DNA of 64,000 nt from Comamonas testosteroni (GCF_014076415.1 NZ_CP043568.1:434001-498000), one strand, 5' to 3'; positions 42,052 through 53,658 are shown, numbered from the stretch's first letter. Program-made: numbers and translations. Notes: a model not told the origin generated them from the letters alone.

Positions 42052-43473
42052 TCAGCAAAGCTGTGAACTGACGCGATCGCGCCCGGTGGCCTTGGCCTCA
42101 TACAAGGCCTGGTCTGCCTGCAGTAGCAGCATGTCCAGGCTTTGATGGGCTTGCAGGCTTGCGGCATGGACCAGGCCAATGCTGACCGTGGCACTCATCG
42201 TCTTGTCATTCATGGGCACGCGCAGCTCCCGGATGGCACGGTTGATGCGTTTGGCGATCTCCTGCGCAGCGGTTGCGTCCACCTTGGGCAGGGCCACGGC
42301 GAATTCCTCGCCTCCCATGCGGCCCACGATGTCCTGAGCGCGCAGCACCTGACTCAGGGTCTGGCTGAAGCTGCGCAGCAATTGGTCGCCTCCCGCGTGG
42401 CCGAAGCTGTCGTTGATCTGTTTGAAATGGTCGAGATCCAGCATCAGAATGGCGAAGGGCTGGCCATCCTGTCGGCAACGCTCCAGTATTCTTTGTCCCT
42501 GTTTCATGAAGGCACCGCGTGCCAGCATATCGGTCAGAAAGTCGTGGTTGACGGCATGGCTGAGCTTTTGCATCAGCTCGTTGCGCGCCATATGCGATCC
42601 TGCCACCGCAAGTGGGCCCAGCACCAGCATGCATAGCCCCACGCGAAATGACAAAGCCTCCAGAAAATGTGCGGGTGTGAATTCAAGCGTGCCGAGTGAA
42701 ATGAAAATGATGTTGCTCAGGCAAAGTGATGCCGTGATCAGCGTCAGACTGAAGATGCGATAGCTCAGCGCGCACCATATGAGAGCCGGCAGCGAGAACG
42801 CCAGCGAGCCTGGACCTTTGATCCAGTAGCTGATGGCTTCCAGCGCAATGACAGACAGCAAAGGCAGGATGCGACGCAAGGGGGAGGGCTCGCCCAGATG
42901 CCCAGCCGGCTGCTTGCGTGTCGGCCAGGCCAGGATAATGGGCAAAAGCATCATGTAGTTCAGCCATTCGCTGCTCAGCCACATGGAAAAGGCCTGCCAG
43001 TGCGGCGTCCCGAAAACGGCGCTCAGCACCGGAGTTCCCAGCAGGGCGGCCGTCAGTGCGCCCAGGCCGCTGCCCACAAACAGCAGCAGGGCGGAGGACT
43101 GGCGTTGCATGAACAATGTGGCGTGGCGCTGCCTGTGCATCAGCGCCCAGGCTGCGCCCACACCGGCCATATTGGCGATGCTCAGCAGGATTGCCACATC
43201 GAGCCGGCTGCCTGTGAGCAGATCGGCTGCGATATAGGCGGCAGAAACCGCCAGTACCGAGCTCGGGCGCAGCCAGTCAGGGCGGTGCAGCAAAAAGCCC
43301 AGCAACAGCGCGTTTGCGGGCCAGATCGCCGATAGAAATCCCATGGGGCGCCCCAGTATGCCCAGCAAGGAGGCCAGAAACACCAGGCTCCCAAGCCCGA
43401 GCGCCGCTGCCCATGTCCTGGGGGCAGCGGTCTGCAGCAGCGGCGTTGGCTTGGGTGCGGAGGCGTCGGTCAT
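42052..43473 (-). CDS. Diguanylate cyclase with MASE1-type membrane sensor
   Basis: The 473-residue inner-membrane enzyme has about eight hydrophobic segments over residues 20-300, with the MASE1 hallmark AIWPANALLLGFLL. The C-terminal GGDEF domain has the intact active site MGGEEFAVALP and, five residues before it, RAQD, the inhibitory I-site that binds cyclic di-GMP. DLDHFKQINDSFGHAGGDQLL is the usual GTP-binding stretch. It should make cyclic di-GMP and be feedback-limited. The start is ATG 43473. The gap 43474-43685 holds its upstream region and no gene. Confidence 0.92.
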   Translation of the reverse strand: MTDASAPKPTPLLQTAAPRTWAAALGLGSLVFLASLLGILGRPMGFLSAIWPANALLLGFLLHRPDWLRPSSVLAVSAAYIAADLLTGSRLDVAILLSIANMAGVGAAWALMHRQRHATLFMQRQSSALLLFVGSGLGALTAALLGTPVLSAVFGTPHWQAFSMWLSSEWLNYMMLLPIILAWPTRKQPAGHLGEPSPLRRILPLLSVIALEAISYWIKGPGSLAFSLPALIWCALSYRIFSLTLITASLCLSNIIFISLGTLEFTPAHFLEALSFRVGLCMLVLGPLAVAGSHMARNELMQKLSHAVNHDFLTDMLARGAFMKQGQRILERCRQDGQPFAILMLDLDHFKQINDSFGHAGGDQLLRSFSQTLSQVLRAQDIVGRMGGEEFAVALPKVDATAAQEIAKRINRAIRELRVPMNDKTMSATVSIGLVHAASLQAHQSLDMLLLQADQALYEAKATGRDRVSSQLC

Positions 43474-43685
43474 GGGAGAGGGATCGCGAGCGTTTCGTGG
43501 AGTTTTCTTCAGGGGCTCTTTGCGAATTCGATATCAATCGCCAAAAATGCCTGTTGTTGACGTCAAATGTTGTGGTTTTAACAAAGACATACAGGAAAAC
43601 GATTACCGAAGCGGTTTTGTAGCGCGCAATTGACGATGTTTTTCATTTGACGGACTCCAGGCAAGCCGGAGGTCGCCGCTGAATG

Positions 43686-43715
43686 AAAAAAGCCAGAGAC
43701 TCGCTCTGGCTTTTT
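43686..43715 (-). terminator. Terminator after tgt
   Basis: AGCCAGAG (43691-43698) and CTCTGGCT (43704-43711) form an 8-base-pair stem with an A run on the left and a T run on the right, so it can stop transcription in either direction. It lies 31 bases after the tgt stop. Confidence 0.9.
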
Positions 43716-43746
43716 GGCGGTTCTGCTGCGGCAGACGATGGGTGGC

Positions 43747-44925
<1,179 letters not shown>

Positions 44926-45040
44926 CTATTTTCCCAGATGCCCGCAAGCACTGCTGCAATAGCCGATGCTTGCCCCAGATTCGCAACCCGTCTTTGCAGC
45001 CTGGGCCTACACTGGTGCGCAAGACGAACAGGAGGTTGCC

Positions 45041-45514
45041 ATGCTCAAGATCATGATTGCGGTGGATGGATCGGATGTCGCACTTGAGGCCGTACGCCAC
45101 GGCATCAAGCTTTTGCAGAGCGGACTGGATGCTCACTTTGTGATAGCTCATGTGCAGAAGGAGGCCACGCTGCTGGAGCTTGCAACCACAGATTCAGATC
45201 TGATCGCCAACGCCAGCATCGAAGCCGGCATGGATCTGGTTGCGCCTGCACAGGATCTTCTCAAGGAGGCAGGGGCCTCCTATGAGGTGGAGATCAGCCT
45301 GGGCGAAGAGGCCAATACCCTGATCGATATTGCCGAGAGCAATGAATGCGATCAGATCATCATCGGTGCCACGGGCCAGAGCGGCCTGGGCAGCATTCTG
45401 ATCGGCTCGGTCTCACGCGAGGTGGCCAGACACAGTCGGCTGCCGGTGACGATTGTGAAAATGCCCGAAGTGACCGAGGCGGATGACAGTTCCGCTGAAG
45501 AGGCTGAATCCTGA
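45041..45514 (+). CDS. Universal stress protein, UspA family
   Basis: The 157-residue cytosolic protein has an alpha/beta fold starting MLKIMIAVDGSDVALEAVRHG. It has the ATP-binding motif GATGQSGLGSILIGSVSREV, the G-2x-G-9x-G-S/T form of nucleotide-binding Usp proteins. ATG 45041 is chosen for AGGAGG seven bases upstream; the frame is open further. The C-terminus adds an acidic tail. It faces the hypothetical gene at 45569 tail to tail. Confidence 0.92.
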   Translation: MLKIMIAVDGSDVALEAVRHGIKLLQSGLDAHFVIAHVQKEATLLELATTDSDLIANASIEAGMDLVAPAQDLLKEAGASYEVEISLGEEANTLIDIAESNECDQIIIGATGQSGLGSILIGSVSREVARHSRLPVTIVKMPEVTEADDSSAEEAES

Positions 45515-45568
45515 TTTGATGGCGCTCTGCGCTTGATCTGTAAGAGCTGGCGGAGATTTGAGTGGAGA

Positions 45569-46000
45569 TCAGGCCGCCCGGCGCTGCTGGCCGGACTCCC
45601 GTCTTTGCCAGCTGCTGCGGCTGCCTGCACGATGGGCTGCAAATTTGCCATGCGGCATGTTTGCCAGACGCGTCAGCATCCAGCGGCAATAGCCTTGTAC
45701 GCTCAGGCATTTGTTGATTTCTTCTTCGGGCAGCGGGCCGGAGACCACGACCAGCCGGTTTGCGCCTTCCCAGTCTCCTGCCATGCGCAGACGGCGCTGC
45801 GCTCCCATGGCCCAGGAGTGAATGCGGGTGGGGTGACCATGCTGGTGCACGCGACCGGTGATGCGGTCAAACGCGATGGCGACCAGCTCGGTCTTGAGGC
45901 GATAGGGGCGCTCTCCCGTGATGGCGTTGGGTGCATCACGCATGTCGTAGAGATAGTAGAACCCGGACTTGAGCCGATATCGCAGATGCAGTAAATCCAT
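45569..46000 (-). CDS. Hypothetical protein
   Basis: The 143-residue product (from ATG 46000) begins MDLLHLRYRLKSGFYYLYDM, followed by DAPNAITGERPYRLKTELVA, and has a basic C-terminus. There is no signal peptide or membrane segment, and I do not recognise the family. The codon pattern looks like its neighbours. It lies between a universal stress protein gene (convergent) and a MarR-type regulator gene on the same strand. Confidence 0.55.
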   Translation of the reverse strand: MDLLHLRYRLKSGFYYLYDMRDAPNAITGERPYRLKTELVAIAFDRITGRVHQHGHPTRIHSWAMGAQRRLRMAGDWEGANRLVVVSGPLPEEEINKCLSVQGYCRWMLTRLANMPHGKFAAHRAGSRSSWQRRESGQQRRAA

Positions 46001-46086
46001 GAACCATGCCCCCCAAGCCTGTGTCACGCAGGACTGCGTGCAGGGCATTCTCCATGAAATTGTCACAAAACGGTGTTTTTTCGGGA

Positions 46087-46611
46087 TCACGCACCTTCTG
46101 ACAGGCTCAGCACCTGTCTGAGCTTGCCCAGTTGTTCGTACAGATGGCTGGCGCTTTCGCTGTCCAGCGGCGCCAGCAATTGTTCAAGCCATTGCTCATG
46201 GGCGGTGGCCATGGCCTTGAACTGCTTTCTGCCGGTGCGCGTCAGCCGCACGATCATGGCACGTCGATCTTCTTCGTCGGCCACACGCTCCACCCAGCCT
46301 TCGGCCACCAGCTGGTCGGTCAATCCGGTCACATTGCCCCCGGTCACCATCAGATATTCCGACAAGGTCTTCATCCGCAGCCCTTGGGGAAAGCGGCTGA
46401 GCTGGGCCAGATAGTCAAAGCGAGGCAGGGTGGTGCCGAACTCCGTGCGCAGCTGGCTGCGTATGACTTGTTCGATCTGTGTGCTGCAGGTGAGCAGGCG
46501 AAGCCACAGGCGCACGGCCTGGTGGTCGGAGTCGGACAGGCCGGCCTCGCGGCCAGGCGCCTCGGGCATGTCGATGGAAAAATCCGAATTGTGTTGGGGC
46601 ATGGTTGGCAT
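46087..46611 (-). CDS. MarR-family transcriptional regulator
   Basis: The 174-residue product has a winged helix-turn-helix typical of MarR: LPRFDYLAQLSRFPQGLRMKTL, then MVTGGNVTGLTDQLVAEGWVER for the recognition helix, and DEEDRRAMIVRLTRTGRK for the wing. It is divergent from the 2-aminobenzoate-type operon and probably represses it until an aryl-CoA or acid effector binds. An in-frame ATG at 46671 would add 20 residues but lies inside a palindrome that looks like the operator, so I prefer ATG 46611 (46602 is also possible). No clear ribosome-binding site separates these. Confidence 0.85.
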   Translation of the reverse strand: MPTMPQHNSDFSIDMPEAPGREAGLSDSDHQAVRLWLRLLTCSTQIEQVIRSQLRTEFGTTLPRFDYLAQLSRFPQGLRMKTLSEYLMVTGGNVTGLTDQLVAEGWVERVADEEDRRAMIVRLTRTGRKQFKAMATAHEQWLEQLLAPLDSESASHLYEQLGKLRQVLSLSEGA

Positions 46612-46669
46612 GGTGCGCAAACTGGCGTGCTTTGGGTTCAGGGTTTGGCCGGATTTTAGTAAAAAGTTC

Positions 46670-46690
46670 ATGCATTAATAATTTATGTAT
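46670..46690. promoter_or_regulatory. Palindromic operator candidate for the MarR-type regulator
   Basis: ATGCATTAAT-A-ATTTATGTAT is a 21-base imperfect palindrome (8 of 10 pairs match) in the AT-rich region between the regulator and the operon start at 46743. Size and place fit a MarR-dimer site controlling both directions. Confidence 0.55.
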
Positions 46691-46742
46691 AAAGTAATTT
46701 TCAATGCGTCATTTCTCAACGTGCCAGGAAGGGATTGTTGTC

Positions 46743-49055
46743 ATGAAAATCGTCTGCATAGGTGGCGGCCCCGCCGGCCTGTATTTCGCGCTGCTGATGA
46801 AGCAAATGAACCCTGCGCACGAGGTGACGGTGGTGGAGCGCAACCTGCCCTATGACACCTTTGGCTGGGGCGTGGTGTTCTCCGACGCCACCATGGACAA
46901 TATGCGCGACTGGGACCCGGTGACAGCCGCGCAGATCGAGCAGGCTTTCAATCATTGGGACGATATCGAGTTGCTGTTCAAGGGGCGCAAGATTCGCTCC
47001 GGGGGGCATGGTTTTGTGGGGATTGGCCGCAAGCATCTGCTCAATATCCTGCAAGCGCGTTGCGAACAGCTGGGTGTGAACCTGGTGTTCGAGACCGATG
47101 TGCAAAGCGACGAGGACTATCCGGATGCCGACCTCATCATTGCCTGCGATGGCGTGAACTCGCGCATCCGCAGCAAATACGCCGACATCTTCAAGCCCGA
47201 TATCGTCACCCGCCCCAATCGCTATATCTGGCTGGGAACGAACAAGGTCTACGAGGCATTCACCTTTGACTTCGTGCGCACGCCGCATGGCTGGTTTCAG
47301 GCGCATATCTACAAATTCGACGACAAGACCTCGACCTTTATTGTCGAAACCACGGAGGAGTGCTGGAAGGCCAGCGGCCTCGATGGCGCCAATCAGGAAC
47401 AGTCCATCGCCTTCTGTGAAAAGTTGTTTGCGGACAATCTGCAGGGCGAGAAACTGATGACCAATGCCCGCCATTTGCGCGGCTCGGCCTGGATCAACTT
47501 TCAGCGCGTGGTCTGCGATCAGTGGTGGTTGAAAAACCGCAAGGGCAGCCATGTGGTGCTGATGGGCGATGCCGTGCATACGGCACATTTCGCCATTGGC
47601 TCAGGAACCAAGCTGGCGATCGAGGATGCGATCGAGCTGGCGCGCCAGTTCAGGCAGCGGGGTGATGCGGCTGCGCATATTCCCGAGGTGCTGGCGGCCT
47701 ATCAGGAAGCGCGTCGCGTTGAGACGTTGCGCATCCAGAATGCGGCCTGGAATGCGATGGAGTGGTTCGAGGTCTGCGGTCAGCGCTATTGCGACCAGCT
47801 GGAGCCCGAGCAGTTCATGTACTCCATGCTCACGCGCAGTCAGCGCATCAGCCATGAAAACCTGCGCCTGCGTGATGCGCAGTGGCTTGGCGGCTATGAG
47901 CAATGGCTGGCCGAAAGAAACGGTGTCGCGGTCGATGTCAAGGCGCCGCCGCCCATGTTCCTGCCCTATACCCTGCGCGGCATCACGCTGAAGAACCGTA
48001 TCGTGGTCTCTCCCATGGCGCAGTACTCTGCGGTTGATGGCGTGCCTGGTGAGTTTCATCTCGTTCACCTGGGTGCGCGTGCGCTTGGCGGCGCCGGTCT
48101 GGTGTTCGCCGAGATGGCCTGTGTCAGCGCCGAGGGGCGCATCACGCCCGGCTGCCCGGGTACTTATAGCGCTGAGCAAAAGCAGGCCTGGAAACGCATC
48201 AGCGACTGGATTCACACCAACACCGATGCCAAGTTCGCCATGCAGATCGGCCATGCGGGTGCCAAGGCCTCGACGCGGCTGGCCTGGGAAGGTACGGATC
48301 TGCCGCTGGAGCAGGGCAACTGGCCCGTCATGGCAGCGTCGGAGCAGCAATATCTGCAGGGAGTGAGCCAGATCTCCAGGGCCATGACTCGCGCCGACAT
48401 GGATGAGGTGCAGCAGCAGTTTGTGCATGCTGCGCAAATGGCGGCCGACATAGGCGTGGACTGGCTGGAGCTGCACTGTGCGCACGGCTATCTGCTGTCG
48501 GGCTTTATCTCGCCGCTGACCAATCAGCGCAGCGATGAATATGGCGGCAGCCTGGAAAACCGCTTGCGCTACCCGCTGGAAGTGTTCAAGGCCATGCGCG
48601 CCGTTTGGCCGCAGGACAAGCCCATGTCCGTGCGCATCTCTGCCCATGACTGGGTGCCGGGCGGCATCACGCCCGAAGATGCGGTACAGATTGCCAAGGC
48701 CTTCAAGGCCGCAGGTGCTGATCTGATCGACTGCTCATCGGGGCAGGTCAGCAAGCTCGAAAGGCCGGTGTTTGGCCGCATGTATCAAACCCCGTTTGCA
48801 GACCGCATTCGACAAGAGGCGGGTATTGCGACCATGGCCGTGGGCGCGATTAGCGAGGCCGACCATGCCAACAGCATCATTGCTGCAGGACGTGCCGATC
48901 TGTGTGCGATTGCCAGACCGCATCTGGCCAACCCGGCCTGGACGCTGACCGAGGCCGCCAAGATAGGCTACACGCCTATCGTCTGGCCCAAACAATACTT
49001 CCAGGGTAAGCGCCAGATGGAAACCTTGTTCGAGCGCGAAAAGGCCTTGAAATGA
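46743..49055 (+). CDS. 2-Aminobenzoyl-CoA monooxygenase/reductase-type fusion (annotated elsewhere as salicylyl-CoA 5-hydroxylase/oxidoreductase)
   Basis: The 770-residue product joins two flavoproteins. Residues 1-390 are a class A FAD monooxygenase with [19 protein letters not shown], the middle motif [14 protein letters not shown], and [16 protein letters not shown]. Residues 400-770 are an old-yellow-enzyme-type FMN reductase with [20 protein letters not shown] and [19 protein letters not shown]. In Azoarcus evansii this fusion hydroxylates and then reduces 2-aminobenzoyl-CoA, so the ring loses aromaticity without ring-cleaving dioxygenase. ATG 46743 follows AGGAAGGGA. The neighbouring genes fit the same pathway. 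A salicylyl-CoA substrate cannot be excluded. Confidence 0.85.
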   Translation: MKIVCIGGGPAGLYFALLMKQMNPAHEVTVVERNLPYDTFGWGVVFSDATMDNMRDWDPVTAAQIEQAFNHWDDIELLFKGRKIRSGGHGFVGIGRKHLLNILQARCEQLGVNLVFETDVQSDEDYPDADLIIACDGVNSRIRSKYADIFKPDIVTRPNRYIWLGTNKVYEAFTFDFVRTPHGWFQAHIYKFDDKTSTFIVETTEECWKASGLDGANQEQSIAFCEKLFADNLQGEKLMTNARHLRGSAWINFQRVVCDQWWLKNRKGSHVVLMGDAVHTAHFAIGSGTKLAIEDAIELARQFRQRGDAAAHIPEVLAAYQEARRVETLRIQNAAWNAMEWFEVCGQRYCDQLEPEQFMYSMLTRSQRISHENLRLRDAQWLGGYEQWLAERNGVAVDVKAPPPMFLPYTLRGITLKNRIVVSPMAQYSAVDGVPGEFHLVHLGARALGGAGLVFAEMACVSAEGRITPGCPGTYSAEQKQAWKRISDWIHTNTDAKFAMQIGHAGAKASTRLAWEGTDLPLEQGNWPVMAASEQQYLQGVSQISRAMTRADMDEVQQQFVHAAQMAADIGVDWLELHCAHGYLLSGFISPLTNQRSDEYGGSLENRLRYPLEVFKAMRAVWPQDKPMSVRISAHDWVPGGITPEDAVQIAKAFKAAGADLIDCSSGQVSKLERPVFGRMYQTPFADRIRQEAGIATMAVGAISEADHANSIIAAGRADLCAIARPHLANPAWTLTEAAKIGYTPIVWPKQYFQGKRQMETLFEREKALK

Positions 49056-49105
49056 AGCATCCCCTGAGCCGCTGCGTGCCAGTTTCCTGAGCGATGGAGA
49101 ACTCA

Positions 49106-49876
49106 ATGACAGGCGATCTGAACGATCAACATGCGCTGGTGACGGGCGCGGGCCAGGGTATTGGCGAGGCGATTGCACGCCAGTTGCTGGTGCAGGGCGC
49201 TCGCGTCACGGTGCTGGGGCGTCGCGCCGAGCCGCTGCAAAAACTGGTGGAAGAACACCCCGGTCAATGCAGGATGGTGCTGGCCGATGTGGCGGATCAA
49301 TCACAGGTGAAAACGGCGTTTGAAAAGGCAGTGGCTGCGCAAGGTGCCATCAGTATCCTGATCAACAACGCAGGTCAGGCCGGCAGTGCACCGTTCATGA
49401 AGATGGATGCCGCGCATTGGCAGCAGATGCTGGCGGTCAATCTCAGCGGCACCATGTACTGCATCCAGCAAGTGCTGCCGGCCATGTCGGCATCGGGCCG
49501 GGGGCGCATCGTCAATGTGGCCAGCACGGCAGGACTGGTGGGCTATGCCTATGTCGCGGCCTATGTGGCGGCCAAGCATGGCGTGGTGGGCCTGACACGA
49601 GCCCTGGCGCTGGAGTACGCCAAGACCGGGATCACCGTCAACGCCGTCTGCCCCGGCTATACCGAAACCGAGATTGTCAAAACCAGCATTGACCGCGTGG
49701 TGGCCAAGACCGGCCGCACACCAGAGCAGGCAATGGCCGAGTTCGTCAAATCCAACCCCCAAGGCCGCCTGGTACAGCCGCACGAGGTGGCTGACGCCGT
49801 GCTGTGGCTGTGTGGTCGAGGCGCATCAAGTATTACCGGGCAAGCCATAGCCGTCGCTGGTGGCGAAGTCATGTGA
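49106..49876 (+). CDS. Short-chain dehydrogenase/reductase (3-hydroxyacyl-CoA dehydrogenase type)
   Basis: The 256-residue enzyme has the NAD(P) motif ALVTGAGQGIGEAIARQL, the NNAG motif ILINNAGQAG, and the catalytic Ser (NVASTAGLVG) with Tyr/Lys (YVAAYVAAKHG). It probably oxidises a hydroxyacyl-CoA in the beta-oxidation-like steps after ring reduction. ATG 49106 has GGAG at the right distance; ATG 49094 is less likely. It is the second gene of the operon, 50 bases after the first. Confidence 0.87.
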   Translation: MTGDLNDQHALVTGAGQGIGEAIARQLLVQGARVTVLGRRAEPLQKLVEEHPGQCRMVLADVADQSQVKTAFEKAVAAQGAISILINNAGQAGSAPFMKMDAAHWQQMLAVNLSGTMYCIQQVLPAMSASGRGRIVNVASTAGLVGYAYVAAYVAAKHGVVGLTRALALEYAKTGITVNAVCPGYTETEIVKTSIDRVVAKTGRTPEQAMAEFVKSNPQGRLVQPHEVADAVLWLCGRGASSITGQAIAVAGGEVM

Positions 49877-49897
49877 CCCGGATTTTTGGAGACAGAC

Positions 49898-50752
49898 ATG
49901 AGCGAATATGCAATCGATCCAGCGCTGCAAGCTGGCAATCACAAGCTGCTGGCGGGCTATAGGGCCACACATTTCCAGTGGCAGGTGCAGGATTGCGTGG
50001 CAACCATCACTCTCAATCGTCCGGAGCGCAAGAATCCGCTGACGTTTGATTCCTACGCCGAGCTGCGCGACCTGTTTCACCAGCTCAAGTGGGCGCAGGA
50101 TGTGAAGGCGGTGGTGCTGGTCGGCGCCGGCGGCAACTTCTGCTCTGGTGGCGATGTGCATGAAATCATCGGTCCGCTGGTCGCGCTCAAGGCCCCCGAG
50201 CTTTTGATGTTCACCCGCATGACGGGCGAACTGGTCAAGACCATGCGTGCCTGCCCCCAGCCCATCATTGCTGCAATCGATGGCGTATGTGCGGGTGCTG
50301 GGGCCATCATGGCCATGGCCTCGGACATGCGCCTTGGCACTGCGCGCAGCAAGACCGCATTCCTGTTCAACCGCGTGGGGCTGGCGGGCTGCGACATGGG
50401 GGCCTGCGCCATGCTGCCGCGCATCATTGGCCAGGGCCGTGCGAGCGAGCTGCTCTATACGGGACGCAGCCTGGGTGGTGAGGAGGGCGAACGCTGGGGC
50501 TTCTTCAACCGTCTGTGCGAACCCGAGAGCTTGCTGGCCGATGCGCAGAAGCTGGCCGCCGACCTGGCTGCCGGTCCCAGCTTTGCCAATGGCATTACCA
50601 AGACCATGCTGCACCAGGAATGGGCCATGACCATAGAGCAGGCTATCGAAGCCGAAGCCCAGGCCCAGGCCCTGTGCATGCTGACCGAGGATTTCTCGCG
50701 TGCCTATCACGCGTTCGTGGCCAAGCAAAAGCCAGTCTTTCAAGGAAACTGA
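49898..50752 (+). CDS. Enoyl-CoA hydratase/isomerase family protein
   Basis: The 284-residue crotonase-fold enzyme has the oxyanion-hole segments [19 protein letters not shown] and [19 protein letters not shown]. In the catalytic segment [17 protein letters not shown] the two Glu of classical hydratases are not at their usual places, so it may be a hydrolase, isomerase or ring-opening relative. It should act on an alicyclic or open-chain CoA ester of the aminobenzoate pathway. ATG 49898 follows GGAG; only one base separates it from the next gene. Confidence 0.85.
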   Translation: MSEYAIDPALQAGNHKLLAGYRATHFQWQVQDCVATITLNRPERKNPLTFDSYAELRDLFHQLKWAQDVKAVVLVGAGGNFCSGGDVHEIIGPLVALKAPELLMFTRMTGELVKTMRACPQPIIAAIDGVCAGAGAIMAMASDMRLGTARSKTAFLFNRVGLAGCDMGACAMLPRIIGQGRASELLYTGRSLGGEEGERWGFFNRLCEPESLLADAQKLAADLAAGPSFANGITKTMLHQEWAMTIEQAIEAEAQAQALCMLTEDFSRAYHAFVAKQKPVFQGN

Positions 50753-50753
50753 T

Positions 50754-51917
50754 ATGGCAGACACCAGCTATCTGAAATGGCCTTTTTTTGAAGCCCATCA
50801 CGCTCGTCTGGCCCAGTCGTTGGATGCCTGGGCCAGGCAGAACATTGCGCATGCGCATGGCCCCGATGTGGATGCCGAATGCCGCAAACTGGTCAAGGCC
50901 CTGGGCGAGGCCGGGTGGCTGCGGCATGCAGTTGCTGGTACGGCCTATGGCGGCGCGGGGGAGCAGATCGACACCAGAGCCATCTGCCTGATCCGGGAGA
51001 CTCTGGCGCGCCACGGCGGGCTGGCCGACTTTGCGTTTGCCATGCAGGGTCTGGGCTCGGGGGCGATCTCTCTGGCGGGCAGCGAGGAGCAGAAAAAGCG
51101 CTATCTGAGCCTGGTGGCCAGGGGCGAGGCGATTTCCGCTTTTGCACTGTCGGAGCCCGACGCCGGCTCGGACGTGGCGGCCATGGCCTGCGAGGCCAGG
51201 CTGGAGGGTGATCACTATGTGATCAACGGCGAGAAGACCTGGATCTCCAACGGCGGCATTGCCGACTTCTATGTCGTCTTTGTGCGCACCGGCGAGGCTG
51301 CGGGTTCGCGGGGCCTGTCGGCGCTGATTGTGGAGGCCGGCACTCCGGGCTTTGAGATTGCCGAGCGTATCAACGTCATCGCACCGCACCCGCTGGCGCG
51401 TTTGACGTTCTCGAACTGCCGCGTGCCTGCCTCCCAGCTCGTTGGGGTGGCCGGCGAGGGCTTCAAGGTGGCGATGCGCACGCTCGATGTGTTCCGTACC
51501 TCGGTGGCCGCCGCATCGCTGGGCTTTGCGCGTCGTGCCATGGATGAGGCCTTGCAGCGCGTGACCAGCCGCAAGATGTTCGGCGGCGTGCTGGCTGATT
51601 TTCAGCTCACCCAGGCCAAGCTGGCGCAGATGGCCACGCAGATCGACAGCGCGGCGCTGCTGACCTATCGCGCAGCCTGGTTGCGTGACCAGGGCGAGAA
51701 CGTGACACGGGAGGCCGCCATGGCCAAGATGACGGCGACGGAAAACGCCCAGCAGGTGATTGATGCCGCCGTGCAGATCTGGGGTGGCCTGGGCGTGGTC
51801 AGCGAGCAGCCCGTGGAGCGCCTTTACCGGGAGATTCGCGCCCTGCGCATCTACGAAGGCGCGACCGAGGTGCAGCAGCTCATCATTGGGCGTGACCTTA
51901 TCAAAAGTCATAGCTGA
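50754..51917 (+). CDS. Acyl-CoA dehydrogenase
   Basis: The 387-residue FAD enzyme has [20 protein letters not shown], the classical signature 1 region, [13 protein letters not shown] for the flavin contact, and signature 2 near the C-terminus, [22 protein letters not shown], where Glu in YEGATE is the catalytic base. It likely introduces the double bond in an intermediate of the operon pathway. ATG 50754 is one base after the upstream stop. Its last codons and its stop lie inside a family 1 repeat (from 51907), so the C-terminus may have been replaced by repeat sequence. Confidence 0.9.
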   Translation: MADTSYLKWPFFEAHHARLAQSLDAWARQNIAHAHGPDVDAECRKLVKALGEAGWLRHAVAGTAYGGAGEQIDTRAICLIRETLARHGGLADFAFAMQGLGSGAISLAGSEEQKKRYLSLVARGEAISAFALSEPDAGSDVAAMACEARLEGDHYVINGEKTWISNGGIADFYVVFVRTGEAAGSRGLSALIVEAGTPGFEIAERINVIAPHPLARLTFSNCRVPASQLVGVAGEGFKVAMRTLDVFRTSVAAASLGFARRAMDEALQRVTSRKMFGGVLADFQLTQAKLAQMATQIDSAALLTYRAAWLRDQGENVTREAAMAKMTATENAQQVIDAAVQIWGGLGVVSEQPVERLYREIRALRIYEGATEVQQLIIGRDLIKSHS

Positions 51918-51956
51918 TGGCGCTTTTGTATCAAGCGTTTGATCCTATTTTTGACT
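51907..51956 (+). repeat. Palindromic intergenic repeat, family 1
   Basis: AGTCATAGCTGATGGCGCTT and ATCAAGCGTTTGATCC follow the family pattern. The TGA at 51915-51917 inside the repeat is the stop codon of the acyl-CoA dehydrogenase gene. Confidence 0.6.
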
Positions 51957-51970
51957 GAAAGATCGGAATC

Positions 51971-53581
51971 ATGTCGTACACCGCGCATATCGATACCTTT
52001 GCTGCCGACAACCTGCCGCCACCCGAGCAGCAGCCCGAGTTCATTTTCGAGCTGCCCGAGCTGCGGTTCCCCGAGCGCCTTAACTGTGCCGTGGAGCTGC
52101 TGGATAGACATGTGAGCGAAGGGCGCGGCGACCGTTTGTGCATTCAGGCCGAAGGCCTGCGCTGGAGCTATGCGGATCTGCAGCTCAAGGCCAATCGCAT
52201 CGCCAATGTGCTGACGCAGGAGCTGGGACTGCAGCCCGGCAATCGCGTGTTGCTGTGCGCACCCAACAATCCCATGATGGTGGCCTGCTGGTTTGGCGTC
52301 ATCAAGGCTGGGGGCATTGCCGTGGCCGCCATGCCGCTGTTGCGGGCCAAGGAGCTGTCCACCATCATCGACATAGCGCAAATCAGCCATGCGCTGTGCG
52401 ATGCGGCGCTGCGCACCGAGGTACAGGGTGCACAGGAAAGAACCAGCACGCTCAAGGCCGTGCGCTATTTCAACAGCGTGGAAGCCGATGCACTGGAGCG
52501 TCTGATGGAGCAGGCGGGCGATGACTTCCAGGCCGTGGAAACTGCCGCGACCGATACCTGCCTGCTGGGCTTCACCTCGGGCACCACGGGCGTGCCCAAG
52601 GCCACCATGCATTTCCATCGCGATGTGATGGCAGTCTGCGCCTGCTGGCCCGTGCATACGCTGCGTGCCAATGCCGACGATGTGTTCATAGGCAGTCCGC
52701 CGCTGGCATTCACTTTCGGGCTGGGCGGGCAGGTGCTGTTCCCTATGTCCATCGGAGCCAGCATGGCCTTGCTGGAGAAAGCCGGCCCCGTGCAATTGGT
52801 CGATGGCATTGAGCGATTTGGTGCCAGTGTGGTGTTCACGGCGCCTACGTCCTACCGTGTGATGGCCCAGCAGGGCGAACGCATCCGCCGCACCCGGCTG
52901 CGCAAATGCGTGTCGGCGGGCGAGGCCTTGACCGCCTCCACACGCGCGCTGTGGAAGGATGCGACCGGTATTGAAATCATTGACGGCATCGGTTCTACCG
53001 AGATGCTGCACATCTTCATCTCGCACCGCGAAGAGGAGGCTCGTCCCGGTGCCACCGGCAAGGCCGTGCCCGGCTATCGTGCCAAGGTGGTGGATGATGG
53101 GGGGCTCGAGGTGCCGCCCGGCACCGTGGGCAGGCTGGCCGTGCAGGGGCCAACGGGATGCCGCTATCTCAACGACAGCCGTCAGGCCAAGTATGTGAGC
53201 CGGGGCTGGAACCTGACGGGCGATGCCTATCTGATGGATGTCGACGGCTATTTCGTTTATCAGGCACGCACCGACGACATGATCATCTCGGCCGGATACA
53301 ACATCGCTGCGCCTGAAGTCGAAGAGGCCCTGATGCTGCACGGCTCTGTGGCGGAATGCGCGGTGATTGGCGTGGCCGACAGCGAGCGAGGCCAGATCGT
53401 CAAGGCTTTTGTGGTGCTGCGTGCCGGCCATGTGGCCAGCGATGCCATGGTCATGGAGCTGCAGGATTTTGTGAAGAGCCAGGTCGCTCCCTACAAATAT
53501 CCACGGGCTGTGCAGTTCGTCGATCAACTGCCGCGCACGGCCACGGGCAAGTTGCAGCGCTTTCGCCTGAATCAACCCTGA
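51971..53581 (+). CDS. Aryl acid-CoA ligase (2-aminobenzoate/benzoate-CoA ligase type)
   Basis: The 536-residue enzyme is an AMP-forming acyl-CoA synthetase. The P-loop-like motif is LLGFTSGTTGVPKATMHFHR, the adenylate motif is GIGSTEMLHIFISH, and the C-terminal hinge and Lys are LTGDAYLMDVDGYFVYQARTD and LPRTATGKLQRFRL. GRGDRLCIQAEGLRWSYADL at the N-terminus is like benzoate-CoA ligases. It would activate 2-aminobenzoate to the CoA ester, the first step of the operon pathway, in the cytosol. ATG 51971 is preceded by a weak purine run. Confidence 0.9.
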   Translation: MSYTAHIDTFAADNLPPPEQQPEFIFELPELRFPERLNCAVELLDRHVSEGRGDRLCIQAEGLRWSYADLQLKANRIANVLTQELGLQPGNRVLLCAPNNPMMVACWFGVIKAGGIAVAAMPLLRAKELSTIIDIAQISHALCDAALRTEVQGAQERTSTLKAVRYFNSVEADALERLMEQAGDDFQAVETAATDTCLLGFTSGTTGVPKATMHFHRDVMAVCACWPVHTLRANADDVFIGSPPLAFTFGLGGQVLFPMSIGASMALLEKAGPVQLVDGIERFGASVVFTAPTSYRVMAQQGERIRRTRLRKCVSAGEALTASTRALWKDATGIEIIDGIGSTEMLHIFISHREEEARPGATGKAVPGYRAKVVDDGGLEVPPGTVGRLAVQGPTGCRYLNDSRQAKYVSRGWNLTGDAYLMDVDGYFVYQARTDDMIISAGYNIAAPEVEEALMLHGSVAECAVIGVADSERGQIVKAFVVLRAGHVASDAMVMELQDFVKSQVAPYKYPRAVQFVDQLPRTATGKLQRFRLNQP

Positions 53582-53582
53582 T

Positions 53583-53640
53583 TGCTATGTTTCTTAAAGC
53601 TGCATGCGCCTGATTGAAAAGCGCTGCAGGCAGATTTTGC
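53583..53640 (+). repeat. Palindromic intergenic repeat, family 1
   Basis: AAAGCTGCATGCGCCTGATT and GAAAAGCGCTGCAGGC fit the family pattern. It lies directly after the ligase stop codon and before the thioesterase gene, inside the operon. Confidence 0.55.
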
Positions 53641-53658
53641 TGAAGGAATTGTTTGGGT

